NCBI RefSeq assembly: GCF_016889765.1
Contig: NZ_CP069533.1
Coordinates: 1,922,001 to 1,986,000, forward strand
Source: Corynebacterium minutissimum
GTDB lineage: Bacteria > Actinomycetota > Actinomycetes > Mycobacteriales > Mycobacteriaceae
Direction: 5' to 3'
DNA: 64,000 bases
Both the position numbers and the translations under genes were made by a program. Shown piece by piece: positions 8,557-18,439 of this stretch (positions are counted from its first letter, which is position 1; each line of letters starts with the position of its first letter). The notes under the pieces were generated by a model. That model searched no databases. It was given only the letters and a program-made list of their open reading frames with translations, and was not told where the DNA came from.

Positions 8557-9687
8557 CTATGGCTGTGCGCGATAAAGGCTAAGAAGCGCGAGCGCCGCAC
8601 CTTTGGGTTGGGTGACGTCGAGGCTGGTGGCTGTAGTTACGTGGTGGAGGCGGTTGATAACCGTGTTGCGGTGGCAGTGGAGGGCCTCAGCGGTGCTCTT
8701 AATGGAGCCGGTGTCGAGGTAGGTCGCGAGGGTGTCGTAGACCGGAGCATTCGTAGTGCGCAGTGTTGTGATGGCTTCCGTGGCCTGAGTGATGGGGCTT
8801 CCCTCGAAGTTGGCGATGGCATCGCCGGCCACTGCCCAAAGGAGATCGGACGCATCGATGAGGCGGGGGAGTGTTCCAGTGGCATCGAAGAGGCGTGGGG
8901 CTTGGCGGGCGGCCGTGCGGACGCCAGCGAGACCTTTCACCGTGGAGAAGCGTACTCCTGGAATCGCCGCCAGCTTGTGGCTGTCTACTGAAGCGTGTGC
9001 GCCTGCGCCTGCGGGCCAAAAGGCCACGAACATGCCGCGAGTGCCGTGGCCAAAGGCGGTGCCGGAGGCAATGGGGGCGTCGAGAAGCGCGCGTAAATCC
9101 ACAGCGGCGGTGGGATGTGCGACAACGACGTGGACGTGGGTATCTGCGTCCACGTCGAGGGCGCGAGCAATTTCGGCGACCACGAGTGGGTCAATGTCCT
9201 CGGCTGCGAGAAGGCGCTCCAAGTGGCGCGCGTGGGCTAGGCGCACGTCGTGCTGGCTGCGGGCTTCCTCCACCCGGTAGGCATCGCGCACCATGAGGTT
9301 GTACAACGTCACAACGGAATGCAGGTGGGCCACGTGCTCAATGAGCGTGGATTGGTCCGTACCGGCGGCCTCGCGCAGGCGGGTCCAGAGGACGTCGAAG
9401 TCGAGCTGGATGGCGTCGATAAGCGAGGCCAACTCCACGCCCTGCTGCGCGCGCCGCCGGCCCAGATTCTGCGCGTGAGTGCGCAACTCCGACTTGTCCA
9501 TGGCGCCTACCAGCACTTCTGTAATCCGAGCAAAGACTTCGAAGGCTGTCAGGCGCAGCTCATCCTCGCTCACGAGCGAATCGCCATAGCGGCCAGCCGC
9601 GGTGAAAGCAGTGAGAAAATCCTCCACTAATCGGGGGATATCGCTATGAACCTCCGTGACAATCTCACGCCACCGATCCTCGTGCAT
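8557..9687 (-). CDS. PucR/CdaR-type transcriptional regulator
   Basis: A ~376-residue protein. The C-terminal ~60 residues (YDTLATYLDTGSIKSTAEALHCHRNTVINRLHHV) are the PucR/CdaR helix-turn-helix. The N-terminal ~160 residues are helical, like the RsbR-type domain found in such regulators. The middle is a GGDEF-like, probably non-catalytic, sensor fold. ATG 9687 is preferred over GTG 9693 because AAGG is better spaced to it. It is divergent from the amidohydrolase gene at 9787 across 99 bp that contain a perfect 12-bp palindrome, so it probably controls the ytcJ-type and M20 genes and itself. Confidence 0.8.
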   Translation of the reverse strand: MHEDRWREIVTEVHSDIPRLVEDFLTAFTAAGRYGDSLVSEDELRLTAFEVFARITEVLVGAMDKSELRTHAQNLGRRRAQQGVELASLIDAIQLDFDVLWTRLREAAGTDQSTLIEHVAHLHSVVTLYNLMVRDAYRVEEARSQHDVRLAHARHLERLLAAEDIDPLVVAEIARALDVDADTHVHVVVAHPTAAVDLRALLDAPIASGTAFGHGTRGMFVAFWPAGAGAHASVDSHKLAAIPGVRFSTVKGLAGVRTAARQAPRLFDATGTLPRLIDASDLLWAVAGDAIANFEGSPITQATEAITTLRTTNAPVYDTLATYLDTGSIKSTAEALHCHRNTVINRLHHVTTATSLDVTQPKGAALALLSLYRAQP

Positions 9688-9739
9688 ATGCACAACCTTA
9701 CACCGCCGTGGCTAGTACAACGCCCTAACGCTGAGGTAT

Positions 9740-9751
9740 GCGTCATGACGC
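9740..9751. promoter_or_regulatory. palindromic operator candidate
   Basis: GCGTCATGACGC is a perfect 12-bp palindrome between the divergent PucR-type gene and the amidohydrolase gene. The position fits a binding site for the adjacent regulator; this is inference from location and symmetry. Confidence 0.5.
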
Positions 9752-9786
9752 GCATTAGTATGTGGTGAACGACACAAGGAGGTTAC

Positions 9787-11379
9787 ATGATTACGCTCAT
9801 CGATAACGCTCACATTCTTACTCAGGACCCTGCCCGCCCAGTGGCGAGTGCGGTGGCCTTTGCTAACGGCCGTATCCTCGCGCTGGATGATGCCGCACGT
9901 GCACTCCCCGCGGGTGCCACGTGGGACGCCGGCGGGCATACCCTGACCCCGGGTTTTAACGATGCGCACTCGCATACCGTGTGGTTTGGGCAAACGCTAC
10001 TCGAGGTCGACCTTTCCCAAGCCGCCACACCTAACGACGTCTACTCGGCCCTCAGCCCCGCCGAGCCCAACCCGGACGGCTGGATCATCGCCTCTGGATT
10101 TAGACCTTCGGGCCTGGATGCTCCGGTAACTATTGCGGAGCTGGACCGCGCCACGGACGGCAGGCCGCTGCTCATCAAACACAACTCTGGGCATGCGTAC
10201 ACCGTTAATACTGCGGCCTTGCGCGCAGCGGGCATTGACCCGGCCGACCCGCCGGAGGTGGAGGGCGGTGAGTTTGTCCGCGATGAAGAAGGAAACTGCA
10301 CCGGACTCGTCGATGAAAACGCCATGCGACTCATTCAGAACGTCACACTTCCGGAATCGGGCGAGGAGATTGCGCGCGCCTTGGAGCTGGCCACGCGCCG
10401 CTACCTCGAGCGCGGGCTTACCTCAGTGACAGATGCGGGCGTGGCCGGCGGCTGGATCGGACATAGCCCCCGTGAAATCGCGGCGTACCAGAACGCCACC
10501 CTGCACACCCGCATGCAGATCATGGTGACCATGGACGTCCTCCACGAGATTTCCGGCCACGCATCCGATGGGCCCGGCTGGGGCCTCGATGGCGGTGTAC
10601 GCACCGGTTTCGGCGATGAATGGCTGCAGATCGGACCAGTGAAGATGTTTAGTGATGGCTCTATCCTCGGCACCACTGCTGCGCTGACGGAAGAGTATGC
10701 CTGCTGCCAGCACCACGGATACTTCCAGGGAGATCCTGAGCAGATGCGCGAGCGCGCGCTCAAGGCCGCAAATTCCGGCTGGTCTCTGGCCATCCATGCC
10801 ATCGGTGACGCAGCAGTGGACTTTGCGATTGAGACGCTGGAGATGGCTGTGGAGAAAAATGGAGTTCCAGACATGCCGCACCGCATCGAGCACGGCGGCA
10901 TTGTGCGCCCCGACCAGATTGAGCGCCTGCGCGGCAAACCCATCGTGGTGGTGCCGCAGCCACTGTTCATCTCGACGTTTGGCGATGCGATGGCGAAGGC
11001 GCTGGGGCCGGAGCGCGCCGCGTGGAGCTACCCGGGCAAGCGGCTTCTCGCCGCCGACCTCATCCTCCCCGGCAGCTCCGATCAACCCGTAGCGCCCGGC
11101 GTGCCGCTCGACGTTATGAAAGCAGCCATCGAACGCCGCACTGAGACCGGCCAGGACTTTGGCCCTGCCGACCGCCTCACGCCCGCCGAAGCGCTCTATG
11201 CCTACACCGCCGGCTCTGCCGCAGCAACTGGTTGGGCGGGCCGAAAAGGCCAGGTTATTCCAGGACAGCTTGCAGATTTCGTGCTGCTCTCCCAGGACCC
11301 TCTGAACACTGACGATTTATCCACCATCGACGTGGCCGCCACCATCGTGGGCGGCGAGCTGCGTTACGGAAGCTTCTAA
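9787..11379 (+). CDS. YtcJ-family metal-dependent amidohydrolase
   Basis: A 530-residue cytoplasmic enzyme with an AAGGAGG site before ATG 9787. The metal ligands of the amidohydrolase superfamily are visible: DAHSH near residue 60, a KMFSDGS block near residue 287, LAIHAIGD near residue 338, HRIEHG near residue 362, and GSSDQP near residue 432. N- and C-terminal beta-sandwich parts (TPGFNDAHSH and GQLADFVLL) are typical of YtcJ relatives, which hydrolyse N-acyl or cyclic amide bonds. The next gene, 10 bp downstream, is an M20 amidase, so the pair probably opens and then de-blocks an N-substituted compound such as a carbamoyl or acyl amino acid. Substrate unknown. Confidence 0.85.
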   Translation: MITLIDNAHILTQDPARPVASAVAFANGRILALDDAARALPAGATWDAGGHTLTPGFNDAHSHTVWFGQTLLEVDLSQAATPNDVYSALSPAEPNPDGWIIASGFRPSGLDAPVTIAELDRATDGRPLLIKHNSGHAYTVNTAALRAAGIDPADPPEVEGGEFVRDEEGNCTGLVDENAMRLIQNVTLPESGEEIARALELATRRYLERGLTSVTDAGVAGGWIGHSPREIAAYQNATLHTRMQIMVTMDVLHEISGHASDGPGWGLDGGVRTGFGDEWLQIGPVKMFSDGSILGTTAALTEEYACCQHHGYFQGDPEQMRERALKAANSGWSLAIHAIGDAAVDFAIETLEMAVEKNGVPDMPHRIEHGGIVRPDQIERLRGKPIVVVPQPLFISTFGDAMAKALGPERAAWSYPGKRLLAADLILPGSSDQPVAPGVPLDVMKAAIERRTETGQDFGPADRLTPAEALYAYTAGSAAATGWAGRKGQVIPGQLADFVLLSQDPLNTDDLSTIDVAATIVGGELRYGSF

Positions 11380-11389
11380 GGAGATATTG

Positions 11390-12625
11390 ATGCGAGAAAC
11401 CACCAACGAACAATTTCTGGCCGATTTCCAGGCCATGTCCGCCAACGGCGCTACCCCCGGCGGCGGCGTGGAACGCCAGGCCGCCAGCGAGGGCGATAAC
11501 CTTAACCGTGCCTGGTTCCACGAGGTCCTCGAATCCCTCGGCGCACGTGTTATCTATGACGAGATTGGCAACCAGTACGGACTCTTTGAACTCAACCCCG
11601 GCGTTCCGTTCGTCGGCCTAGGGTCGCACTTGGATTCCCAACCTTTGGCCGGCCGCTTCGACGGCGCCTATGGCGTGCTTGCGGCGGCACATGCAGCAGG
11701 CCGCGTGGCCCAGTCGGGTGTTGACGCACGCTACAACCTTGCGGTCATCAACTGGTTCAATGAGGAAGGCTCACGCTTCGCACCGTCCATGATGGGCAGT
11801 TCCGTATTCACGGGAACGCTCACGCTTGCCGACGCCCACTCAGCCACCGACCTCGCTGGCGTCACCGTCGCCGAAGCGCAGGAGGCCGCGGGCTGGGCCC
11901 CGCGCAGTGAAGCCCCCAAGCTCGCGTCCTACGCGGAGATCCATGTCGAGCAAGGCAAAGAGCTCGAAGCCAACGGCAACACCATCGGATTGGTCACCGC
12001 CACGTGGGGAGCAAAGAAGTTCCAGGCAGTAGTTTCCGGTGAACAAGGCCATACGGGATCCACGCTCATGGCTGATAGGAAGGACGCCCTTTTCGGTGCC
12101 TCTCTCATCATCGCGGAGGTTGAGCGCCTTACTCACGAATTCCCGGAGGGGCAGCTGCAGGCTTCGGTCTCCCAGCTCACGCTGGAACCAAACTCACCGG
12201 TAACGATTGCCCGTGAGGTGCGCTTTAACATCGACGTGCGCTCACCCTCCACGGAGGTTCTCGATGCTGCCTTCGAGCGCTTGCAAGAGATCATTTCTGC
12301 TGCGGAGCAAGAATCCCGCACCTCAGTGGAGCTGACCCCGACCCACGAGTGGGCTCTGAACCCTTACCCGGCCGTTGGCGTGGCGTTGGCGCGCGAGGTC
12401 GTTGAGGAGCGTGGCTACCCCTACCAGGAGATCTATACGGTGGCCGGCCATGACTCGACCAACCTTAAGGAGATGGTGCCAACGGTAATGCTCTTCATCC
12501 CCTCCGTTGACGGCATCTCTCACAATGAAAAGGAGTTCACCACTGAGGCCGACTGCCTAGCGGGCCTCGACGTGTTTACTCACGTGGCGCAGCGCCTCGT
12601 TACCACCGGTTGCGGGGAAAATTAG
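11390..12625 (+). CDS. M20-family Zn hydrolase (N-carbamoyl-L-amino-acid hydrolase / allantoate amidohydrolase type)
   Basis: A 411-residue protein; ATG 11390 follows AAGGAGA at 11378-11384. Metal ligands of the beta-ureidopropionase/carbamoylase group are present: GSHLDS with FDGAYGV near residues 82-95, NEEGSRF near residue 125, EIHVEQG near residue 185, and AGHDSTNL near residue 355. The enzymes remove carbamoyl or similar groups from the nitrogen of amino acids. It is the second gene of an operon with the YtcJ-type hydrolase. A MarR gene lies convergently downstream. Exact substrate is not readable; allantoate, ureidopropionate and N-carbamoyl amino acids are all possible. Confidence 0.85.
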   Translation: MRETTNEQFLADFQAMSANGATPGGGVERQAASEGDNLNRAWFHEVLESLGARVIYDEIGNQYGLFELNPGVPFVGLGSHLDSQPLAGRFDGAYGVLAAAHAAGRVAQSGVDARYNLAVINWFNEEGSRFAPSMMGSSVFTGTLTLADAHSATDLAGVTVAEAQEAAGWAPRSEAPKLASYAEIHVEQGKELEANGNTIGLVTATWGAKKFQAVVSGEQGHTGSTLMADRKDALFGASLIIAEVERLTHEFPEGQLQASVSQLTLEPNSPVTIAREVRFNIDVRSPSTEVLDAAFERLQEIISAAEQESRTSVELTPTHEWALNPYPAVGVALAREVVEERGYPYQEIYTVAGHDSTNLKEMVPTVMLFIPSVDGISHNEKEFTTEADCLAGLDVFTHVAQRLVTTGCGEN

Positions 12626-12650
12626 ACAAGCGGTAGCGAGAGCTGGGCGG

Positions 12651-13097
12651 CTAGTCGACATCACTCCAGTTCTCATAACCGAAGGCGGTTAGCGCGATCT
12701 CAAAGCCGCGCTTCATCGCCTCGAGCTCTTCTTCGCTGACCTCATAGGTGCGCAGACGCGCCGGGCCGGTGAGTGGCACATGGAGCAGGAAGTGACGGCC
12801 TTCTTCGGTGATGGCGCACAGACGGCGGCGAAGGTCTGCAGGGTCTTCGACAATAGAAATGAGGTCATCGCGCACCAATCGCTTCACCGCTTGACCAATG
12901 GTGGCTGGCTGCCAGCCCAACTCCTTACGCAGCTGCAGAATCGGGATGGGGCCTTTCTTATCGATGAGGCGAAGAAGATTGAGATGGGAACCGGAAATGC
13001 CGTGCTCTCGGCGTGCTTCCGCATCAAACCGCGCGCGGGCTCGCTCCAGCCTGCGCCACTCCGCAATAGTCTCCGAAACCTTTTCGTTATCAGCCAC
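12651..13097 (-). CDS. MarR-family transcriptional regulator
   Basis: A 148-residue protein with a winged helix-turn-helix in the middle: HLNLLRLIDKKGPIPILQLRKELGWQPATIGQAVKRLVRDDLI, then the wing DPADLRRRLCAITEEG. Flanking helices would make the dimer interface. MarR proteins bind palindromes near their own gene or a neighbour and respond to small phenolic or other ligands. The gene faces away from the surface protein gene at 13476, sharing 378 bp of intergenic DNA, which may hold its operator. Target genes are not known. Confidence 0.85.
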   Translation of the reverse strand: MADNEKVSETIAEWRRLERARARFDAEARREHGISGSHLNLLRLIDKKGPIPILQLRKELGWQPATIGQAVKRLVRDDLISIVEDPADLRRRLCAITEEGRHFLLHVPLTGPARLRTYEVSEEELEAMKRGFEIALTAFGYENWSDVD

Positions 13098-13475
13098 GCG
13101 ACTAAGCGTATGAGTTGGGGACTGGTGGCCGCAACCGGATTTCCATAAGGAATTTCAATAGGCGCTCTATCTCGTTGAGGGTGTTTCCCTGACTCTCCGC
13201 TACCTCTCCGGCATAGTGACTACCGCACGATGGGGGTAGCCCACGAAATCTTTTTAGATTTTTTCGACGCGACAGGGTCAGTCAGTGGTGCTAAACAAAA
13301 ATGCCAGATAGCCACGAATTTTCTACGGTTCCACGCGCGTAGGTTGAGCATTCTTTCTTTTTCGCTCACGGGGGGTATAAAGCGAAATTTCTACGAAGCT
13401 ACAGATGAATGTGACTATCGTTAGTGTCGGTCAAATCTTGGCTCCCTAGTATTCGAATCCCTATAGGAGATACTC
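13098..13475. other. divergent intergenic region with promoter elements
   Basis: No gene supported; a 64-codon frame inside lacks a ribosome site and looks accidental. TTTCGCT 13360-13366 and AGCGAAA 13381-13387 form an inverted repeat that brackets a TATAAA at 13376-13381, a possible promoter or operator for the surface protein gene. An AGGAGA site lies just before ATG 13476. Confidence 0.5.
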
Positions 13476-14351
13476 ATGAAGATTTCGCGCACCCTTGCTG
13501 CAGCTGCCCTGTCCAGCGCCCTCGTTCTTGGTGGCACCACCGTCGCCTTCGCCGCAAACGAAGGCGTTTCGCTGTCTGACACTTTGGTCTACAACGGTGT
13601 GACCTACCACAAGAACTCTAAGGGTGACTTTGTTCCTGCCCCTGATTCCAAGGATGAGTCTGGCAAGGACGTCGATGAGGTCATCACTGCAGCGGATATG
13701 GAGACTCACGTAAAGAACGGCGACGCTAAGGCTCCTGAGTCCGCAGACGAGGAGTCTGAGTCTGAGTCCTCCAGCTCTGAGGCAACGAGCTCCGAGTCTG
13801 AGGCTCCCGAGTCCGAAGAGACTACCGAGCCGAAGGAATCTGAGTCCGCTTCCGAGACCAAGTCCTCTGAGGCTTCTGCGTCCGCTACCACCACCAAGTC
13901 CTCTGAGGCTTCTGCGTCCGCTACCACCACCAAGTCCTCTGAGGCATCCGAGAGCACTTCCGCTACTAAGTCCTCTGAGGCTACTTCGTCTGCAAGCACC
14001 ACCAAGTCCTCCGATGCTTCTTCGTCTGCAAGCACCTCCAAGTCCTCCGATGCTTCTTCGTCTGCAAGCACCTCCAAGTCCTCTGAGGCTTCTTCGTCTG
14101 CAAGCACCACCAAGTCCTCTGACTCCTCCACGACCGCTTCTGCAACCACTACTCCTTCTGAGTCCAAGTCCGCTGAGCCGACCCCGTCTAAGGACAAGAA
14201 GAGCTCCGCTCGCGACGCTCTGTCCTCCAAGGACGGCAAGCCGACCCCGCTGGCTATCTTCGGCATCGTTGCCGGCGTTCTGGCCGCTGTTGCTGCTGCC
14301 TTCCCGGTAATCGCCAAGACCCTGAACCTGAACATCAAGCTCCCTTTCTAA
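13476..14351 (+). CDS. Ser/Thr/Glu-repeat surface protein with C-terminal membrane anchor
   Basis: A 291-residue precursor. Residues 1-27 are a signal peptide (VAFAANE). Residues 28-88 are a small folded part with a TLVYNGVTYHKNSKGDFVP block. Residues ~89-128 are a Glu/Ser-rich stretch. Residues ~129-224 are eight units of 12 residues of the type KSSEASASATTT. A Lys/Ser-rich linker follows, then a single hydrophobic segment (AIFGIVAGVLAAVAAAFPVIA) and a short tail KTLNLNIKLPF. There is no LPXTG motif, so anchoring is by the C-terminal helix. The layout suggests a stalk-like, possibly glycosylated, cell-surface protein. Function unknown. Confidence 0.75.
   Translation: MKISRTLAAAALSSALVLGGTTVAFAANEGVSLSDTLVYNGVTYHKNSKGDFVPAPDSKDESGKDVDEVITAADMETHVKNGDAKAPESADEESESESSSSEATSSESEAPESEETTEPKESESASETKSSEASASATTTKSSEASASATTTKSSEASESTSATKSSEATSSASTTKSSDASSSASTSKSSDASSSASTSKSSEASSSASTTKSSDSSTTASATTTPSESKSAEPTPSKDKKSSARDALSSKDGKPTPLAIFGIVAGVLAAVAAAFPVIAKTLNLNIKLPF
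13860..14147 (+). repeat. 36-bp in-frame tandem repeats (8 units)
   Basis: Eight 36-bp units, each starting AAGTCCTC and encoding KSS(E/D)x, run in register from 13860. The two first units are almost identical, as are units five and six, which shows recent unit duplication. Copy number is likely to vary between strains. Confidence 0.85.
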
Positions 14352-14383
14352 AATAGGAAGCTCCTAGGTTCCTAGGTTCCTGC

Positions 14384-14417
14384 GCCCCTGCCTCATTGAG
14401 CTGAGGCGGGGGCTTTT
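14384..14417 (+). terminator. Rho-independent terminator of the Ser-repeat protein gene
   Basis: GCCCCTGCCTCA (14384-14395) pairs with TGAGGCGGGGGC (14402-14413), 11 of 12 positions, followed by TTTT. It begins 33 bp past the stop codon. Confidence 0.85.
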
Positions 14418-14424
14418 GCTTTTG

Positions 14425-14963
14425 CCGATCTTGGGGGCACGACGTGAAGGGCGAAGGGTGGGTTGCCTGAAGCAAAACTTCAGCGCCCGGGCCACACGCT
14501 TAAGGGGGCCACGAGCGCTGAAGTCTCTCTATCTCTCTCTGTGTGCGTTCTCTCCAACGCACGAGACTTAGTATGCAACTTTTTTATTCAAAATGCTCGT
14601 TCGTTACTGGGAGGGGTAGCGCGTGTGCACCGTGTGTTTCCTGTGTGAGAGCGATTGTGCTGGTTAGCGCTATCGAAGCCGAGAAAGAAAGGTGTGGGGA
14701 GTTGTCCCCGGGGTTAGGGACGGGGGTAAGGCAGGCCTAAGGTCAGGCGAATGAGGAGTCGAAAACGTCGACGAGCCCCCAGGGAATAGGGGGCTCGTCG
14801 GCGTCTCTATCACGTCCCTCCGTGTATCGGCTTAAGCCGCCCTCCGGAGGGAGGAGGGGTTCTCTCTCTCTCGCATGCGCTCTCTCAAACGCACAAGAAT
14901 GAGTATGGCGGGCCGTGCTGGCATCGCCATGGAATCAGCCTGGCAATCGACTGTGCGTCTTTT
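14425..14963. other. 539-bp intergenic region with diverged repeats and hairpins
   Basis: No credible gene. It contains CTTCAGCGC 14478-14486 paired with GCGCTGAAG 14515-14523. Two diverged copies of a CT-rich repeat (about 14524-14574 and 14860-14907) both end in GTATG; the first has the inverted repeat GTGCGTT/AACGCAC. There is a strong hairpin at 14769-14800 and a CCCTCCGGAGGG palindrome at 14840-14851. It could encode structured non-coding RNA. Confidence 0.6.
14764..14800 (-). terminator. strong hairpin, probable minus-strand terminator
   Basis: CGACGAGCCCCC (14769-14780) and GGGGGCTCGTCG (14789-14800) are a perfect 12-bp stem with an 8-nt loop. On the minus strand ACGTTTTC follows, so it can end transcription from the enoyl-CoA hydratase operon about 165 bp after its stop codon. 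Confidence 0.65.
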
Positions 14964-15764
14964 CTAGTCGAACGTGGCCGGGCGCTTCTCCAGAAAGGCC
15001 ATAACACCTTCCTTGTGACCAGCAGAGGCCATCTGAGCGTACTGCGTGGACTCTTCCCACGTGAGCTGCTCGTCGAGTTGGCTCAGCGCGGTGCGGTTGA
15101 TGGCCTCCTTGGCCTTGGCCAGAGCATCGCGCGGCGCGATGTGCAGGCGCTCTACTGCCTTGAGTGCGGTCTCCAGCGCCTGGCCTTGAGGGGCGCGCTG
15201 AGCGATGATTCCCGCCTCCGCGGCCTCCTCAACCCCCAGCTTGTCCTGCAGCAGGGACAGCGCGAGTGCACGATGACGGCCTAGTGAGGCGACAGCAGTC
15301 AGGCTTACGCCGCCGTCGGGGATGAGGCCAATCTTTCCAAAGGGCAGCGTGAAATAAGATTCCTCGCCGGCCACGATGAGATCGCAGGCAAAAGCCAGCG
15401 AGGCGCCGGCACCGGCGGCAGCGCCCTCAACGGCAGCAATGACGGGCACCTCAGCCGTCTGAATCGCGGAGATGAGGGCATTGAGTTGCGGCAGCATCGT
15501 CGACTGGGCTGGGTTGGGGGCCTCGCCCGATTGCTGTGCTGCAGCCGCGGCCTGGGCCGCCGCCACGATGTCCGCGCCTGCACAGAAGGCAGTCTCATCA
15601 CCGGTGATGATGAGGGCGCGGATGGAGGGGTCCTGTGAGGCGTCGGAAAGCGCGGCAGACAGTGCCACGCAGTGCTCCTTGGCTATGGCATTGCGGCGCG
15701 AAGAGTTGTTGATCTGGGCAATGAGGGCAGAACCTTCACGGCGGGTCAGGATGGCTTCGGTCAT
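14964..15764 (-). CDS. enoyl-CoA hydratase/isomerase family protein
   Basis: A 266-residue crotonase-fold protein. The CoA and oxyanion blocks are seen as ETAFCAGADI near residue 58 and VEGAAAGAGASLAFACDLIVA near residue 112, followed by FGKIGLIPDGG near residue 143. At the two hydratase glutamate positions the second site reads LIPDGG, with Asp rather than the Glu of true hydratases, so it may be an isomerase or other crotonase. It is the third gene of a minus-strand operon with a thioesterase and an FMN oxidoreductase; the spacing to the FMN gene is 3 bp. A role in fatty or aromatic acid catabolism is likely. Confidence 0.85.
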   Translation of the reverse strand: MTEAILTRREGSALIAQINNSSRRNAIAKEHCVALSAALSDASQDPSIRALIITGDETAFCAGADIVAAAQAAAAAQQSGEAPNPAQSTMLPQLNALISAIQTAEVPVIAAVEGAAAGAGASLAFACDLIVAGEESYFTLPFGKIGLIPDGGVSLTAVASLGRHRALALSLLQDKLGVEEAAEAGIIAQRAPQGQALETALKAVERLHIAPRDALAKAKEAINRTALSQLDEQLTWEESTQYAQMASAGHKEGVMAFLEKRPATFD

Positions 15765-15767
15765 GGG

Positions 15768-17172
<1,405 letters not shown>

Positions 17173-17212
17173 TGATCCTCCTTGAAAGGTAAAGTGTTGC
17201 GTATCACTATAC

Positions 17213-17232
17213 ATACGAATTGTGGTTCGTAT
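17213..17232. promoter_or_regulatory. inverted repeat operator candidate between thioesterase and acyl-CoA dehydrogenase
   Basis: ATACGAA (17213-17219) and TTCGTAT (17226-17232) form a perfect 7-bp inverted repeat with a 6-bp spacer, in the middle of the 82-bp divergent region. GTATcactATAC overlaps it at 17201-17212. This fits a dimeric TetR- or GntR-type repressor acting on both operons; no such regulator gene is adjacent. Confidence 0.55.
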
Positions 17233-17254
17233 CGCTAATTGAGAGGAGAGCGCC

Positions 17255-18439
17255 ATGACAACGGATCTGCTCGGCATTGAATCCCTGTTGACCGATGAGG
17301 AAAAGGCCACGCGGGATCGGGTGGCTGCGCTGGTCAACGAGCACATCCGGCCCCACATTGCCCAGTGGTACGAGGATGCCGTCTTGCCAGAATCCATCTT
17401 CCCGGTACTCGCGGAGGCCGGTCTGTTTGGCATGCACCTCGAGGGCTACGGCTGCGCTGGGCGCTCTGCGGTGGAGTATGGGCTGGCCATGCAGGAATTG
17501 GAGGCAGGGGATTCCGGAATTCGCACGGTGGTCTCCGTGCAGGGGTCGCTGGCGATGTCCGCCATTTATAAGCACGGCTCGGAAGCTCAAAAGCAGGAGT
17601 GGCTTCCCAGAATGGCTTCGGGCGACGTGATTGGTTGCTTCGGGCTGACGGAGCCGACCGCGGGCTCGGACCCGGCAGGTATGGCGACGGCGGCGCGCTA
17701 CCACTCTGGTGAGTGGGTACTGGATGGGGCGAAGCGCTGGATTGGTCTGGCGAGCGTGGCCAAAGTGGCCATCATCTGGGCCAAGGTTGCTGAGGAGGAT
17801 GCTGCCGCTGCCGGTGTGGAGCCCGGCGTGCGCGGCTTCATCGTGCCGACGTCGACCCCGGGGTTTGCAGCGACTCCCATCACGAACAAACTGTCCATGC
17901 GCGCGTCCATTCAGTGCGATATTGCGCTGAACGGCGTTGCACTGCCTGGCGACGCGCTGCTGCCCAAGCACTCGGGGCTGAAGGGGCCGTTCATGTGTCT
18001 CAACGAGGCGCGTTTCGGCATCAGCTTTGGTGCTTTGGGTGCTGCGCGTGATTCACTCGAAGCTGCCCTGGCCTACGCGAAGGAGCGTAGACAGTTTGAC
18101 CGCTCCTTGGCGTCCTTCCAGCTCACGCAGAAGAAGCTCGTTGACATGGCAGTGGAGCTCAACAAGGGCCAGCTTCTCGCTCTTCAGCTTGGTCGCGCCA
18201 AGGACGCTGGCACGTTGGAGCCTTATCAGATTTCCGTGGGCAAGCTGGCCAATTGCCGCACGGCCATCGAGATTTGCCGTGAGGCCCGCACCATCCTCGG
18301 CGGCAACGGCATCACCACGGACTACTCGCCGCTGCGCCATGCTGCGAACCTGGAATCGGTGCGGACCTACGAGGGCACCGATGAGATCCACACGCTGATT
18401 CTGGGCCGCGTGCTGACGGGGGAGCAGGCGTTTAGTTAG
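17255..18439 (+). CDS. acyl-CoA dehydrogenase, glutaryl-CoA dehydrogenase-like
   Basis: A 394-residue FAD enzyme. The run SVQGSLAMSAIYKHGSEAQK followed by GCFGLTEPTAGSDPAGM is close to glutaryl-CoA dehydrogenases. A C-terminal RTYEGTDEIH block places the catalytic base at about Glu373. FAD-binding and CoA segments such as RRQFDRSLASFQLTQKKL and ILGGNGIT are intact. It oxidises a CoA thioester at the alpha-beta bond; glutaryl-CoA to crotonyl-CoA is one likely reaction. It is divergent from the thioesterase operon and overlaps the convergent permease gene by 4 bp at the 3' end. The substrate is inferred only. Confidence 0.85.
   Translation: MTTDLLGIESLLTDEEKATRDRVAALVNEHIRPHIAQWYEDAVLPESIFPVLAEAGLFGMHLEGYGCAGRSAVEYGLAMQELEAGDSGIRTVVSVQGSLAMSAIYKHGSEAQKQEWLPRMASGDVIGCFGLTEPTAGSDPAGMATAARYHSGEWVLDGAKRWIGLASVAKVAIIWAKVAEEDAAAAGVEPGVRGFIVPTSTPGFAATPITNKLSMRASIQCDIALNGVALPGDALLPKHSGLKGPFMCLNEARFGISFGALGAARDSLEAALAYAKERRQFDRSLASFQLTQKKLVDMAVELNKGQLLALQLGRAKDAGTLEPYQISVGKLANCRTAIEICREARTILGGNGITTDYSPLRHAANLESVRTYEGTDEIHTLILGRVLTGEQAFS

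Noticed and set aside
13230..13424. A 64-codon frame before the Ser-repeat surface protein.
   Set aside because: No ribosome site and no recognisable domain; it lies across the likely promoter region.
14729..14746. A TAAGGCAGGCCTAAGG sequence that resembles an iron-regulator (DtxR) box.
   Set aside because: It matches the DtxR pattern poorly in the second half and has no nearby gene start on either strand that would use it.
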